This document shows, in pieces, positions 9,376 through 16,921 of a stretch of 64,000 nucleotides of DNA; position 1 is the stretch's first letter; every line of letters begins with the position of its first letter. The notes below the pieces were generated by a model, which was not told the origin of the DNA, did no database searches, and saw nothing but the letters and a program-made list of their open reading frames with translations. The stretch is from positions 2,356,001 through 2,420,000 of the forward strand of contig CAWHKC010000004.1 of NCBI GenBank assembly GCA_963829835.1, read 5' to 3'. Made by a program: the position numbers and the translations under genes. Source of the DNA: Berkiella sp963829835. GTDB lineage: Bacteria > Pseudomonadota > Gammaproteobacteria > Berkiellales > Berkiellaceae.

Positions 9376-9416
9376 AGGACACTCAAGTTTACTATTGAGC
9401 ATCCAGTGTCTTCTTT
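9376..9416 (-). terminator. hairpin terminator between the small NTAN1-like gene and the amidohydrolase gene
   Basis: On the minus strand GACACT pairs with AGTGTC (plus 9378-9383 and 9405-9410), with CTCAA/TTGAG nested inside, followed by CCTTTTAT. It lies downstream of the gene at 9460-9660, so the amidohydrolase probably has its own promoter. Confidence 0.5.
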
Positions 9417-9459
9417 AAAGTGCCCTTCAAGGGTATTTATTATTAAACCTTCCGCTACA

Positions 9460-9660
9460 TCAAATCTCAAAAATATTTTTCATTTGTTGAAGATAAAGAT
9501 CATAATAAAGATTATATGCTTGATGTTCAGGGGGTATTGTTTGTGCTTTTCCAAAACAGCCTGCTCCAACATGTAAATTTCCGGTTTCTGAATCATAGAT
9601 TATGAAGGGAGGGATCCCACCAGAAACGAATAAGTTTTCTATTGTATTTAATATGCGCAT
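9460..9660 (-). CDS. small protein resembling the C-terminal part of NTAN1
   Basis: 66 aa. Residues 14-35, GGIPPFIIYDSETGNLHVG, resemble the C-terminal human NTAN1 segment GGPMISIYDAETEQLRIG (GG, IYD, ET, L and G shared). Very good ribosome binding site AGGAGA seven bases before ATG, so it is probably translated. It follows the ankyrin gene by 22 bases and is likely co-transcribed with it. Either the remnant of a second NTAN1-like gene whose N-terminal part was lost, or a separate subunit that completes the short C-terminus of the neighbour at 8311-9285. Alternative reading: MRILNTIENLFVSGG has the length and GG end of a microcin leader, but no peptidase-transporter is nearby. Confidence 0.55.
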   Translation of the reverse strand: MRILNTIENLFVSGGIPPFIIYDSETGNLHVGAGCFGKAQTIPPEHQAYNLYYDLYLQQMKNIFEI

Positions 9661-9682
9661 TATATTCTCCTAAAAAAAATTT

Positions 9683-11524
9683 CTATAATACAGATTCTGC
9701 CACATGCATAGTGAGCTCTACAGTGTGCAGGTTCATCACATTATTTTGAGCAGGTGAGCAAACACATTTGCACGTGGATGTCGTTGTCATTGAATTATTG
9801 ATAATATCATTTGAAATGGCACTTTTATCAATATCAATCACATCAGCAAGATATATCGGGTGTAGATCTTGTTGCAGACCATTATCGTCATATGCCGTTA
9901 AAATCTTTTCAATTTCGACAAAATGATGACCATGAGCAACATCAAGCGCGCTCATTTTAGTTGTTTGTTCTTGATAATGAACATCTATCTCAGGATGTGC
10001 AATCAATTGCTTTACCGTATTGATATCATTTTTAAAGCATGCTGTTAATAATGGGGTCATTCCAAATTGATCAACCACATTTACATTTGCTTTATTTTCT
10101 ATCATATAACTAATTAAGTCTGCTTTAGGCGCGTCATCCTTTAAGGTTTCTATCGCTTGGATGAGAATGGAATTACTTTTTAATTCATTATCATCATGCG
10201 TTATTTCCATAGGGAAACCGTATTCTAGGAATAGCTTTGCAATGGTTGGTTGCTGGAATTTGATGGCATTTTCTACCGGGGTTAAATTATCTGTATGCCA
10301 ATTGCCTTGATTTAAATTGAATCCTGCTTTGAGATAGGCTTCAACTTCATCGATATGCCCGAATTCCGTATAGACTTTGACTGGATAGGTCCCCTCCAAA
10401 CTATCCTTTAAGTTAATATTTTCTGGATCCTCTCCAAAAATGAAATGGTTATCTCTATTATCAAATGAATCATTCTCGTGAAAATGTTGATACTCAACAA
10501 CAATGTCATTTAGCTTTTTAAGGTATTGATCGTATATGGTTTGAAATTGCAATTCATTAGTAGCATTTTTAAGATCAATATTAAGTTTGTCCATTTGATC
10601 AAGGTAAGCATAAATATGCTCACAACCTTTTTCCAAAGCATATTCTTTTGCTGTTCTACCTGAACTATCAACAATCGTACTATCAATACCATGAAATAAT
10701 AAAGCTCTAATTGCAAATAGATTATCATTCTCAATTGCACAATGTAATAAAGTACCACCTTCATGATAATTTGGGTTATCTATTTTATCATTCAATTGAC
10801 TGTGCGGAAGTTTAAGTAAGAGTTGGTCAAATATTGATACTTCTTGCCCATTATTTTTATCAAAGCAATAAGAACTAAAACCCAAATTAATGCCTAAACA
10901 AAGAAGTTCTATTGGAGAGAGACCCCACCACCCTTTTTGAGTAACATCGACACCACTCTCTACTAATAGGCTAAAACATTCTCTATATGCCGTTTCATTA
11001 TAATAAGGATAACCAGAACTGGGGATGCTTGCGATATGTAGTAAACCATCATTTACCCAATCTACTTCATGCACGTTCGCACCAGCTTTGATTAAGCTAC
11101 AAGCATGTTCATATTGCCCTGTTATTATTGCTATTCTTAATGGTGACATTGTATGAGTGGTATCTGTTTTTGCATGACTACCAATCAATAAATTAACCAT
11201 ATCAGGTAAAGCATAAGTGCAATCATTTCGTGGATCTGAAGTTTTGTCCATAATTTGTGGCGCTAGCGCAATCTGCAGTGGTGTGAACCCTTCTTTTACG
11301 CCGAAACTTTGCGGATCTTTTGACTGAATATTGATATCAGCGCCATTTTCAACCATCGCTGCAACCAGTTCAACTTGCCCTGAGTATACCGCGTAATGCA
11401 ATCTAGAAAATCCATTGTCATCACGTTCATTTAAATCAACTTTGTTTTTTAAGCACTGTTGAATATAAGCATCAACACCAATTAATTGCGCTTGCATTAA
11501 TTCTTGTTTGAAATAGGTGGGCAT
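9683..11524 (-). CDS. ankyrin-repeat protein, probable effector
   Basis: 613 aa with about eight ankyrin repeats in two blocks. Clear ones are NGFSRLHYAVYSGQVELVAA (near residue 38), MSPLRIAIITGQYEHACSLI, GGTLLHCAIENDNLFAIRAL, NLTPVENAIKFQQPTIAKLF and FGMTPLLTACFKNDINTVKQ. A charged spacer of about 80 residues (around 315-400) separates the blocks. The C-terminus carries a CKCVCSP cluster. No signal peptide. ATG with GGAG about eight bases upstream. Ankyrin proteins of intracellular bacteria are commonly injected to bind host proteins; that role is inferred here. It carries one of the four conserved upstream motifs (11731-11750). Confidence 0.8.
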   Translation of the reverse strand: MPTYFKQELMQAQLIGVDAYIQQCLKNKVDLNERDDNGFSRLHYAVYSGQVELVAAMVENGADINIQSKDPQSFGVKEGFTPLQIALAPQIMDKTSDPRNDCTYALPDMVNLLIGSHAKTDTTHTMSPLRIAIITGQYEHACSLIKAGANVHEVDWVNDGLLHIASIPSSGYPYYNETAYRECFSLLVESGVDVTQKGWWGLSPIELLCLGINLGFSSYCFDKNNGQEVSIFDQLLLKLPHSQLNDKIDNPNYHEGGTLLHCAIENDNLFAIRALLFHGIDSTIVDSSGRTAKEYALEKGCEHIYAYLDQMDKLNIDLKNATNELQFQTIYDQYLKKLNDIVVEYQHFHENDSFDNRDNHFIFGEDPENINLKDSLEGTYPVKVYTEFGHIDEVEAYLKAGFNLNQGNWHTDNLTPVENAIKFQQPTIAKLFLEYGFPMEITHDDNELKSNSILIQAIETLKDDAPKADLISYMIENKANVNVVDQFGMTPLLTACFKNDINTVKQLIAHPEIDVHYQEQTTKMSALDVAHGHHFVEIEKILTAYDDNGLQQDLHPIYLADVIDIDKSAISNDIINNSMTTTSTCKCVCSPAQNNVMNLHTVELTMHVAESVL

Positions 11525-11730
11525 TTAAAAACTCCGGATTGATCAAAGTATTGAAAATAAGCATTAAATTTGAGGGTTTTAATATTAGCATACTAACTAG
11601 TGCAATTAAACTACAGCAATAATTGCAAATATGCTGAATAATACAGGATAAATATAAATTATGCTATCTTCTAACTATTGTCACACTAAAAGATAAAAAG
11701 AAGTGATTTAAGAGGCTATACAATATTTTA

Positions 11731-11750
11731 AATGTCAGGTAATTCCTGAC
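11731..11750 (-). promoter_or_regulatory. conserved palindromic regulatory site 1 (upstream of the ankyrin gene)
   Basis: Minus strand reads TCAGGAATTACCTGACATTT, containing the palindrome GTCAGG-NNNN-CCTGAC (on the opposite strand GTCAGGTAATTCCTGAC). It matches the sites at 52962, 55021 and 57950 in sequence and orientation. About 207 bases upstream of the ankyrin start. Confidence 0.55.
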
Positions 11751-11802
11751 CAACCAGAGAGGGAAGAAGTTCAAAGGATTGGGTATATACTTAGTATGAG
11801 AA

Positions 11803-13101
11803 TTAGAGTTCAATTTTCACTATCTCATCCGCTTGAGCTAATAGATGTTCACAGCGGTCGTAGATCATTTTTTGGTATTTAATTAAATAAGACTTTTCTT
11901 CTTCTGTTGCAACAACAGTATCATTCAATTTATTAATCGCGTTTTTTAGTTTTAAGATCATTGCTTTAAGGCGGCTTGCCACAAGCAAACGTGGCAAATC
12001 ACAGCTATCTGCAAAATCTGCCAATTGATAAGCATTGATAATGTTTGCATTGAATGAATCCCCCATAGCCATTGCCATTTCTTGCTCAAAATCTGGATAC
12101 ATTTTGATATTAACTAAATCATAAAATGGCGCAAGGGAAATACCCTTGGCACCAACAAAAAAACTAATATTTTTTCCATGCGCATCATAATTAAAAATTA
12201 ACGTATTAAATAGTGCCCAATCTAGGACTTGCTGTTTTGTAAGGGCCGGGTCAGCACATTGATTACAAAAATTAAATAACTTTTCGTAGCTTGCACCTTC
12301 TCGGATATGCGCCATATCTCTACCACTACCAAAATTTCGCTCATATTTATACTCCGGAGGTAAATTGAGGGCTTGACACCCATCAATAATATGTCGTCGT
12401 TTGATTTCCGACATTGAAATAAAACGTCGATCAAAACGTTCCACTAATAATGCAGCATGACTCCCAAAACGCATCAGTTGAACATTGGCTACCTTTAACC
12501 CACAAGCTCGAGCTAATTGCATAGTGATATATTCATTCAAGGCTATGTGTGATAATTTTTGTCTTTCAAACTTAAGAATGTGGGTAGAACAGAGTGCTTC
12601 CTCACCAAAGCCTAATTCTCCTTTTTCATTTAAAATAACATTTATTTTATCTTGGACTCCAGCAACAGAAAGTCGGGGTTTTCCATCCCAAATGATGAGA
12701 CTGAAATCTTCTCGATCATCTAAGCGCTGTTCTAATTCATCTATGGATATTTTTCTAAATTTCTTCTTTTTAGGTAGCTCTTGGTTTGATGCTAAAAAAA
12801 TCAATGAACCTGCAACATCTAAGCCTAACGCCTGAATTAAACCAAACGTATTCATTTTACTTAAATGAAAACAAGTAATTAATTCCTCTAATGCTGTTCC
12901 TTCTGGCAGCAAATTGCTTAAAAACCGTTGCACATTGAGGGAAGGAATATCTCCTTGCAAGGATAAATGAGGGGAGACGGGATATCCTGATAACTGCCAT
13001 TTCTCATTGTAATACCAGACTAATTTGTCTTCTCTCAATAAAAATTTAGCAATTTTATTCTTACCTAAAATGACATCTAGGCTCCGTTCATTGCCAGTCA
13101 T
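11803..13101 (-). CDS. hipA: HipA-type serine/threonine kinase toxin
   Basis: 432 aa from ATG 13101, which has AGAGGT five bases upstream; a GTG one codon earlier is possible. N-terminal HipA couple domain (residues about 1-100), then the kinase-like core with the ATP-loop-like region SVAGVQDKINVILNEKG, THILKF, ALLVERFDRR, the catalytic FNYDAHGKN (Asp306) and the metal-binding LAPFYDL (Asp328). HipA of E. coli phosphorylates glutamyl-tRNA synthetase and causes persistence; the target here is unknown. Overlaps the upstream hipB by 14 bases, so the pair is translationally coupled. Confidence 0.9.
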   Translation of the reverse strand: MTGNERSLDVILGKNKIAKFLLREDKLVWYYNEKWQLSGYPVSPHLSLQGDIPSLNVQRFLSNLLPEGTALEELITCFHLSKMNTFGLIQALGLDVAGSLIFLASNQELPKKKKFRKISIDELEQRLDDREDFSLIIWDGKPRLSVAGVQDKINVILNEKGELGFGEEALCSTHILKFERQKLSHIALNEYITMQLARACGLKVANVQLMRFGSHAALLVERFDRRFISMSEIKRRHIIDGCQALNLPPEYKYERNFGSGRDMAHIREGASYEKLFNFCNQCADPALTKQQVLDWALFNTLIFNYDAHGKNISFFVGAKGISLAPFYDLVNIKMYPDFEQEMAMAMGDSFNANIINAYQLADFADSCDLPRLLVASRLKAMILKLKNAINKLNDTVVATEEEKSYLIKYQKMIYDRCEHLLAQADEIVKIEL

Positions 13102-13369
13102 CACTCACCTCTTTATCAGAGAACCAGGGCAAAATACGAAGCTGAATACCCAGACTGGAACAGATCTGCAAAACAAGATTTAGTTGAGTTGTTCCTTCAC
13201 CCCGTTCGACATTCGTTAGTGTTTGTTTAGATACTCCACACAAAGCAGCTGCATCTTCTAATCGCAGCTGGCTTTGCGAACGCCTAGCACGAATAGCTTG
13301 CCCTAATAACTCAGAGCTTACATTACTGCTGAGATCGGGAGTTGAAAGGATTTTAATGCGTTTAGCCAT
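13088..13369 (-). CDS. hipB: HipB-type antitoxin, XRE family
   Basis: 93 aa. HTH in LRLEDAAALCGVSKQTLTNV (residues about 36-55), followed by the HipB-like end LNLVLQICSSLGIQLRILPW, which would form the dimer strand. Antitoxin and repressor of its own operon by family knowledge. ATG, with the ribosome binding site AGGA lying inside the first operator palindrome (13371-13392). Confidence 0.88.
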   Translation of the reverse strand: MAKRIKILSTPDLSSNVSSELLGQAIRARRSQSQLRLEDAAALCGVSKQTLTNVERGEGTTQLNLVLQICSSLGIQLRILPWFSDKEVSDDWQ

Positions 13370-13370
13370 A

Positions 13371-13490
13371 TAATCCTACTATAGCAGGTTTAATCGTTAA
13401 AAATGCCAAAAAATCGATATAATCCTATTATGGTAGGATTATATGAAAATATCCAATTTTTTAACGTTTAATCCTATAGTGTTAGGATTA
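13371..13490. promoter_or_regulatory. three hipBA operators, 22 bp each, spaced exactly 49 bp
   Basis: Palindromes TAATCCTA-N6-TAGGATTA: site 2 at 13420-13441 and site 3 at 13469-13490 have perfect arms; site 1 at 13371-13392 is imperfect in its right arm (AGCAGGTTTA). Start-to-start distances are 49 and 49 bp. Site 1 covers the hipB ribosome binding site. The HipB operator of E. coli has a similar TATCC/GGATA pair, with shorter spacing. Confidence 0.8.
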
Positions 13491-13548
13491 ATAATGTAAA
13501 CCTTGCAGTTAGTTTTTCATAAGTGAGTGAAGCATATTCATTATATTT

Positions 13549-13582
13549 CATTTGAAAATATTTTGTGCTATTCTTTCAAATG
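13549..13582. promoter_or_regulatory. inverted repeat CATTTGAAA-N16-TTTCAAATG upstream of the Xre/RES module
   Basis: Nine-base perfect arms at 13549-13557 and 13574-13582, ending five bases before the ATG at 13587. The placement suggests autoregulation by the antitoxin. Confidence 0.5.
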
Positions 13583-13586
13583 AATA

Positions 13587-13985
13587 ATGGAGAAATTAAA
13601 CGTGCGCCCACACTCAAAACATACCACTGATCCTAAAATACGTAGTGAAGTCATTACCAAGGCATTTATTAAAGCTACAGAGTTACTAGACTTAAAAACT
13701 ACTGAAATCTCCTCCTTAACCGGCATGTCACCTGCTAGTTGGAGTAGAGTTTTAAACCACCAACGAATGGTTGAGGTTGATACTAAAGAAGCAGAACTCG
13801 TTATTTTATTTATTCGTATTTACAGAAGTTTAGATCCGCTTTTTGGCGGAAATAATGAAAGAGCTAAAGAATGGTTACGATCTTATAATCATCATTTAGA
13901 GGGGATCCCTGTTGAGTTATTACAAAAAGCAGAAGGTCTTGTAAGAGTGACTACCTATTTAGATGCTATGCGTGGAGTTGCATGA
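13587..13985 (+). CDS. Xre/MbcA/ParS-type antitoxin
   Basis: 132 aa from ATG 13587. GTG 13602 is an alternative start with GGAG nine bases upstream, whereas ATG 13587 has none; the shorter form may be the real one. N-terminal HTH-like LLDLKTTEISSLTGMSPASW, C-terminal MbcA/ParS toxin-binding domain with LFIRIYRSLDPLFGGNNERAKEWLRSYN and the terminal YLDAMRG typical of the family. Neutralises the RES toxin encoded next; stop and start overlap as ATGA. Confidence 0.85.
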   Translation: MEKLNVRPHSKHTTDPKIRSEVITKAFIKATELLDLKTTEISSLTGMSPASWSRVLNHQRMVEVDTKEAELVILFIRIYRSLDPLFGGNNERAKEWLRSYNHHLEGIPVELLQKAEGLVRVTTYLDAMRGVA

Positions 13986-14734
13986 TTGATATTTGGCATG
14001 TCTGCGAGGGACATAATAAAATATCTCGACTCAAATTAGACGCTTGGCGTGTTGTTGAAGATCAAGCAATATCATCAACTAGACCACTCGTTGATTCATT
14101 AGAAGAGCATGAAATATTAGAGCAAGAAATTGAATATAGTAAACCGCACGTGAAATTTGATTGTGAAAATTTTGATTATCTACTCTTTTCGCCTTTTCGA
14201 TACCCACCTTTGAAATATGGATCTCGGTTTGGTAATAGAATTGAACCTTCACTTTGGTATGGTTCTAGCAAATTAACGACCGCATTGTCAGAAAGAGCCT
14301 ATTATCGTTTTGTTTTTCTACTGGGCTCAGATATGAAAGACTTAACCGATAGAATTTCTAAAACTGCTTTTTCAGTTAACATTGATTCTCCTCACGGAAT
14401 AGATCTCACTATGGAGCCTTTCTTAGCCTATCGTGAATCTATTTCATCTCCGATGGAATGGAAAATAAGTCAAATTTTAGGGACTAAAATGCGCGAAAAT
14501 AAAATTCATGCATTCAAGTATTTTTCATCAAGAGATCTGGATGATGCTGCTCAAAATGTGGGTGTTTATTCTTGCCGTGCTTTTGGTATGAGAAAACCAA
14601 ATTCATACAAACATCTTATCGAATTTAGCAATCGCTCATCTGTGGAATACACTGATAAAGATAGTCGGGTTACCACAGTTTTTAAATTTGAAGAATTTAT
14701 GATTAATGGTAGTTTCCCGTTCCCACCGCAATAA
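13982..14734 (+). CDS. RES-domain toxin (MbcT/ParT-like, NAD-targeting)
   Basis: 250 aa. The RES family name residues can be seen: Arg82 in YGSRFGN, Tyr93 in LWYGSS, Glu104 in ALSERAYYRF and Ser197 in VGVYSCRAF. Known family members degrade NAD by phosphorolysis or ADP-ribosylate a target. About 75 extra residues precede the RES core. Start overlaps the antitoxin stop (ATGA), so the pair forms an operon. The stop codon is followed at once by a terminator that belongs to a displaced nrdB end. Confidence 0.87.
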   Translation: MIDIWHVCEGHNKISRLKLDAWRVVEDQAISSTRPLVDSLEEHEILEQEIEYSKPHVKFDCENFDYLLFSPFRYPPLKYGSRFGNRIEPSLWYGSSKLTTALSERAYYRFVFLLGSDMKDLTDRISKTAFSVNIDSPHGIDLTMEPFLAYRESISSPMEWKISQILGTKMRENKIHAFKYFSSRDLDDAAQNVGVYSCRAFGMRKPNSYKHLIEFSNRSSVEYTDKDSRVTTVFKFEEFMINGSFPFPPQ

Positions 14735-14736
14735 AA

Positions 14737-14762
14737 AAAGGGCACTCAAAGTGCCCTTCCTT
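14737..14762 (-). terminator. terminator hairpin of the displaced nrdB end
   Basis: AAGGGCACT/AGTGCCCTT hairpin at 14739-14758; read on the minus strand it is followed by a T run. Copy of the true nrdB terminator 1007 bp further on. May also end RES transcription on the plus strand. Confidence 0.6.
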
Positions 14763-14778
14763 TCAAATACAAGTAAGA

Positions 14779-14963
14779 TCAATCTTCCCAGTTCAACGTC
14801 CCACCAGTCTGATATTCTGTGACACGGGTTTCGAAGAAGTTTTTCTCTTTCTTCAAATCGATCATTTCGCTCATCCAAGGGAAAGGATTAGAAACCCCAG
14901 GATATTGCTCAGGTAAGCCAATTTGAGCGCAACGACGGTTAGCCACATATTCCAAATATTCTC
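14779..14963 (-). pseudogene. nrdB C-terminal fragment (about 61 codons)
   Basis: Encodes the last 61 residues of the class I ribonucleotide reductase small subunit with an intact stop, but no start or upstream part. The sequence is cut at 14963, where it meets AGCAATAAAGGGACATCC. Left over when the higBA-bearing segment 14964-15970 became inserted in nrdB. Confidence 0.88.
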
Positions 14964-14972
14964 AGCAATAAA

Positions 14973-14984
14973 GGGACATCCAAC
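14973..14984 (+). repeat. REP-like motif next to the nrdB junction
   Basis: GGGACATCCAAC, similar to the GGGACAYCCAMTTT motif that flanks the RAYT transposase at 58-59 kb. Ten bases from the junction. Confidence 0.3.
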
Positions 14985-15112
14985 ATAAAACTAAAATTTT
15001 CTGTTCAGTATAGTTGATAAATTAACTTTAATAATCAATAAAATCAAACCTCTTGCCATATCCAATAATTATTGTAACAATAATCAATTCTGTAATTTTT
15101 CCAATCAAAACC

Positions 15113-15127
15113 TACGGCATTGCCGTA
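15113..15127. promoter_or_regulatory. higBA operator palindrome
   Basis: TACGGCA-T-TGCCGTA, a perfect 15-bp palindrome ending 11 bases before the toxin start. Proposed HigA binding site. Confidence 0.6.
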
Positions 15128-15138
15128 TAAGATGTGCT

Positions 15139-15447
15139 ATGATATTTATTGAAGGTGTAGTATTTTCGAAGTATATACACGAATACATGGATGATACCGA
15201 CTATTGTGCATTTCAATGGCATTTAGCATTGAATCCAGATGAAGGTGATATTATTCCTCGAAGTGGGGGCCTTCGAAAAATTCGATGGAGCGGAAAAAGC
15301 CATGGTAAACGCGGTGGAGTGAGAATAATTTATTATTTTAAAAAAAGTGATAAACAAATTTGGCTCTTAACAATTTATGCCAAAAATGAAATGGACAATA
15401 TTCCATCAAATATATTAAAGCTCTTAAGACAGGAAATCGAAGAATGA
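15139..15447 (+). CDS. HigB/RelE-superfamily toxin
   Basis: 102 aa. Shows the HigB-2-type RelE-fold core: GDIIPRSGGLRKIRW, GKRGGVRIIYYF, IWLLTIYAKNEMDNI. The family cuts mRNA on the ribosome. Toxin precedes antitoxin, the usual higBA order, and overlaps it as ATGA (15444-15447). A palindrome lies just upstream. Part of the segment inserted at the nrdB 3' end. Confidence 0.88.
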   Translation: MIFIEGVVFSKYIHEYMDDTDYCAFQWHLALNPDEGDIIPRSGGLRKIRWSGKSHGKRGGVRIIYYFKKSDKQIWLLTIYAKNEMDNIPSNILKLLRQEIEE

Positions 15448-15719
15448 GTGCAAAAAGAGATATAGGTCAAGAAATACTCGATAGCATAAAATCGATCAAA
15501 CAAGGCAAGGGAAAAAAATTCATTATTGAAGTGCCTGACGATATCGTGGAAATTAGACATAAACTAAAGTTGTCACAATCTGCTTTTTCAGCTTTGTTAG
15601 GCGTCAGTGTTAGAACGTTGCAAGATTGGGAGCAAGGAAGACGATTTCCACGCGGCCCAGCGTTGTCTTTGCTACGAATAGCTAAAGAGCACCCAAGTGT
15701 ATTTATTATTAAACATTAG
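15444..15719 (+). CDS. HigA-type antitoxin, XRE family
   Basis: 91 aa. HTH LKLSQSAFSALLGVSVRTLQDWEQGRR at residues about 40-66, the characteristic C-terminal HTH position and QDWEQG signature of HigA-2-type antitoxins, then GPALSLLRIAKEHP. Binds the toxin and the upstream palindrome by family knowledge. Confidence 0.88.
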   Translation: MSAKRDIGQEILDSIKSIKQGKGKKFIIEVPDDIVEIRHKLKLSQSAFSALLGVSVRTLQDWEQGRRFPRGPALSLLRIAKEHPSVFIIKH

Positions 15720-15739
15720 TTTTACAAATTCCAAACCAA

Positions 15740-15970
15740 AAAAAAAGGGCACTTAAAGTGCCCTTCCGTTCAAATATAAGTTAGATCAATCTTCCCAGTT
15801 CAACGTCCCACCAGTCTGATATTCTGTGACACGGGTTTCGAAGAAGTTTTTCTCTTTCTTCAAATCAATCATTTCGCTCATCCAAGGGAAAGGATTAGAA
15901 ACCCCAGGATATTGCTCAGGTAAGCCAATTTGAGCGCAACGACGGTTAGCCACATATTCCAAATATTCTC
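15740..15970. repeat. direct repeat copy 2: 3' end of intact nrdB
   Basis: Partner of 14733-14963; this copy is continuous with the complete nrdB gene. Includes the nrdB terminator. Confidence 0.92.
15744..15767 (-). terminator. nrdB terminator
   Basis: Minus strand AAGGGCACTTTAAGTGCCCTT (plus 15746-15765) followed by a run of eight or more T. Ends the nrdAB operon. Confidence 0.8.
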
Positions 15971-16910
15971 TGAACATTTGTGCATTGAGGCCCAAGATGC
16001 CGCGTGGCATCGTATCGACAGCGTATTGATATTCTAAATCAACACCACCGCGAATAATTTCAATCATTTCTCTTTGAAAAGGTGCAGTCCAGAGTTCTGG
16101 ATTTTCAATTTTGATTTGATTAATCACATCAATACCAAAATTAAGATGCATACTTTCATCACGCAGAATGTATTGGAACTGTTCTGCGGTGCCTACCATT
16201 TTATTGCGTCGACCAAGGGAAAGCACTTGGGTGAAACCAACGTAGAAGAAAATGCCTTCAAACACCACATAAAACGCAATCAAGTCTTTCAACAAGCGTT
16301 GATTGGACTCAAAGGTGCCAGTGTAGAAATTAGGATCGCCCAAACTTTGTGTGTAAGGGAGTGCCCAAGCGGCTTTCTTCGAAACGCTTGGTACTTCACG
16401 ATACATATTGAATATACGTGATTCGTCCATGCCTAAGCTTTCAATCACATACTGATATGCATGAGTATGTAAAGCTTCTTCAAATGCTTGGCGCAATAAG
16501 TACTGACGGCATTCTGGGTTAGTAATATGGCGATACACGGCTAAGACTAAGTTATTAGCCACAAGCGAATCAGCGGTGGAGAAGAACCCTAAATTACGCT
16601 CGATAAGCATTCTTTCATCAGCAGTGAGGCCATCATTACTTTTCCACAAAGCAACGTCTGCCGACATATTGATTTCAGTTGGCATCCAATGGTTTGCGCA
16701 AGCGGTTAAGTATTTATCCCATGCCCATTCATATTTAAAAGGCACGAGTTGGTTTAGATCCGCATGACAGTTGATGATTTTTTTATCATCGACTCGGATG
16801 CGCGCAGCGCCCAGTTCAACCGCTTCTAAACCGGTTGCACCACCAACGGTTGTTGGTGCTGTATTTGGTTTATTCATTTGCATATCTACTACATGTGTCG
16901 CAATCGACAT
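15786..16910 (-). CDS. nrdB: ribonucleoside-diphosphate reductase class I, beta subunit
   Basis: 374 aa from ATG 16910, which has AGGAGAG six bases upstream; a start at 16940 would overlap nrdA and lacks a site. Makes the radical for reduction of ribonucleotides, with NrdA. Metal-ligand and radical motifs: STADSLVANN (Asp ligand), RQAFEEALHTHAYQYV (Glu, His, and a Tyr four residues after the His), LRDESMHLNFG. The surroundings resemble the chlamydial R2c group, but the radical-site residue is Tyr, so a conventional tyrosyl radical is predicted. C-terminus GGTLNWED is the NrdA-binding tail. Eleven bases after nrdA. Confidence 0.95.
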   Translation of the reverse strand: MSIATHVVDMQMNKPNTAPTTVGGATGLEAVELGAARIRVDDKKIINCHADLNQLVPFKYEWAWDKYLTACANHWMPTEINMSADVALWKSNDGLTADERMLIERNLGFFSTADSLVANNLVLAVYRHITNPECRQYLLRQAFEEALHTHAYQYVIESLGMDESRIFNMYREVPSVSKKAAWALPYTQSLGDPNFYTGTFESNQRLLKDLIAFYVVFEGIFFYVGFTQVLSLGRRNKMVGTAEQFQYILRDESMHLNFGIDVINQIKIENPELWTAPFQREMIEIIRGGVDLEYQYAVDTMPRGILGLNAQMFREYLEYVANRRCAQIGLPEQYPGVSNPFPWMSEMIDLKKEKNFFETRVTEYQTGGTLNWED

Positions 16911-16921
16911 TATTTTCTCTC

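Larger units (their letters stand above)
14733..14963. repeat. direct repeat copy 1: displaced 3' end of nrdB
   Basis: About 230 bp that match 15740-15970 at a constant offset of 1007 bp with five mismatches; the only one in the coding part is synonymous. Similarity stops sharply at 14963/15970. Confidence 0.92.

Noticed and set aside
9460..9660. Microcin-type double-glycine leader peptide (MRILNTIENLFVSGG)
   Set aside because: The following residues match the C-terminal NTAN1 segment starting at GG, the NTAN1-like gene is next door, and no C39 peptidase-transporter is seen.
14636..14878. Minus-strand 80-codon frame across the RES gene end and nrdB fragment
   Set aside because: Out of frame with the nrdB fragment and overlapping two better features; no start signal.
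15786..16910. Class Ic (Mn/Fe, Phe instead of Tyr) ribonucleotide reductase
   Set aside because: A Tyr is present four residues after the ligand His, so a tyrosyl-radical enzyme is more likely.
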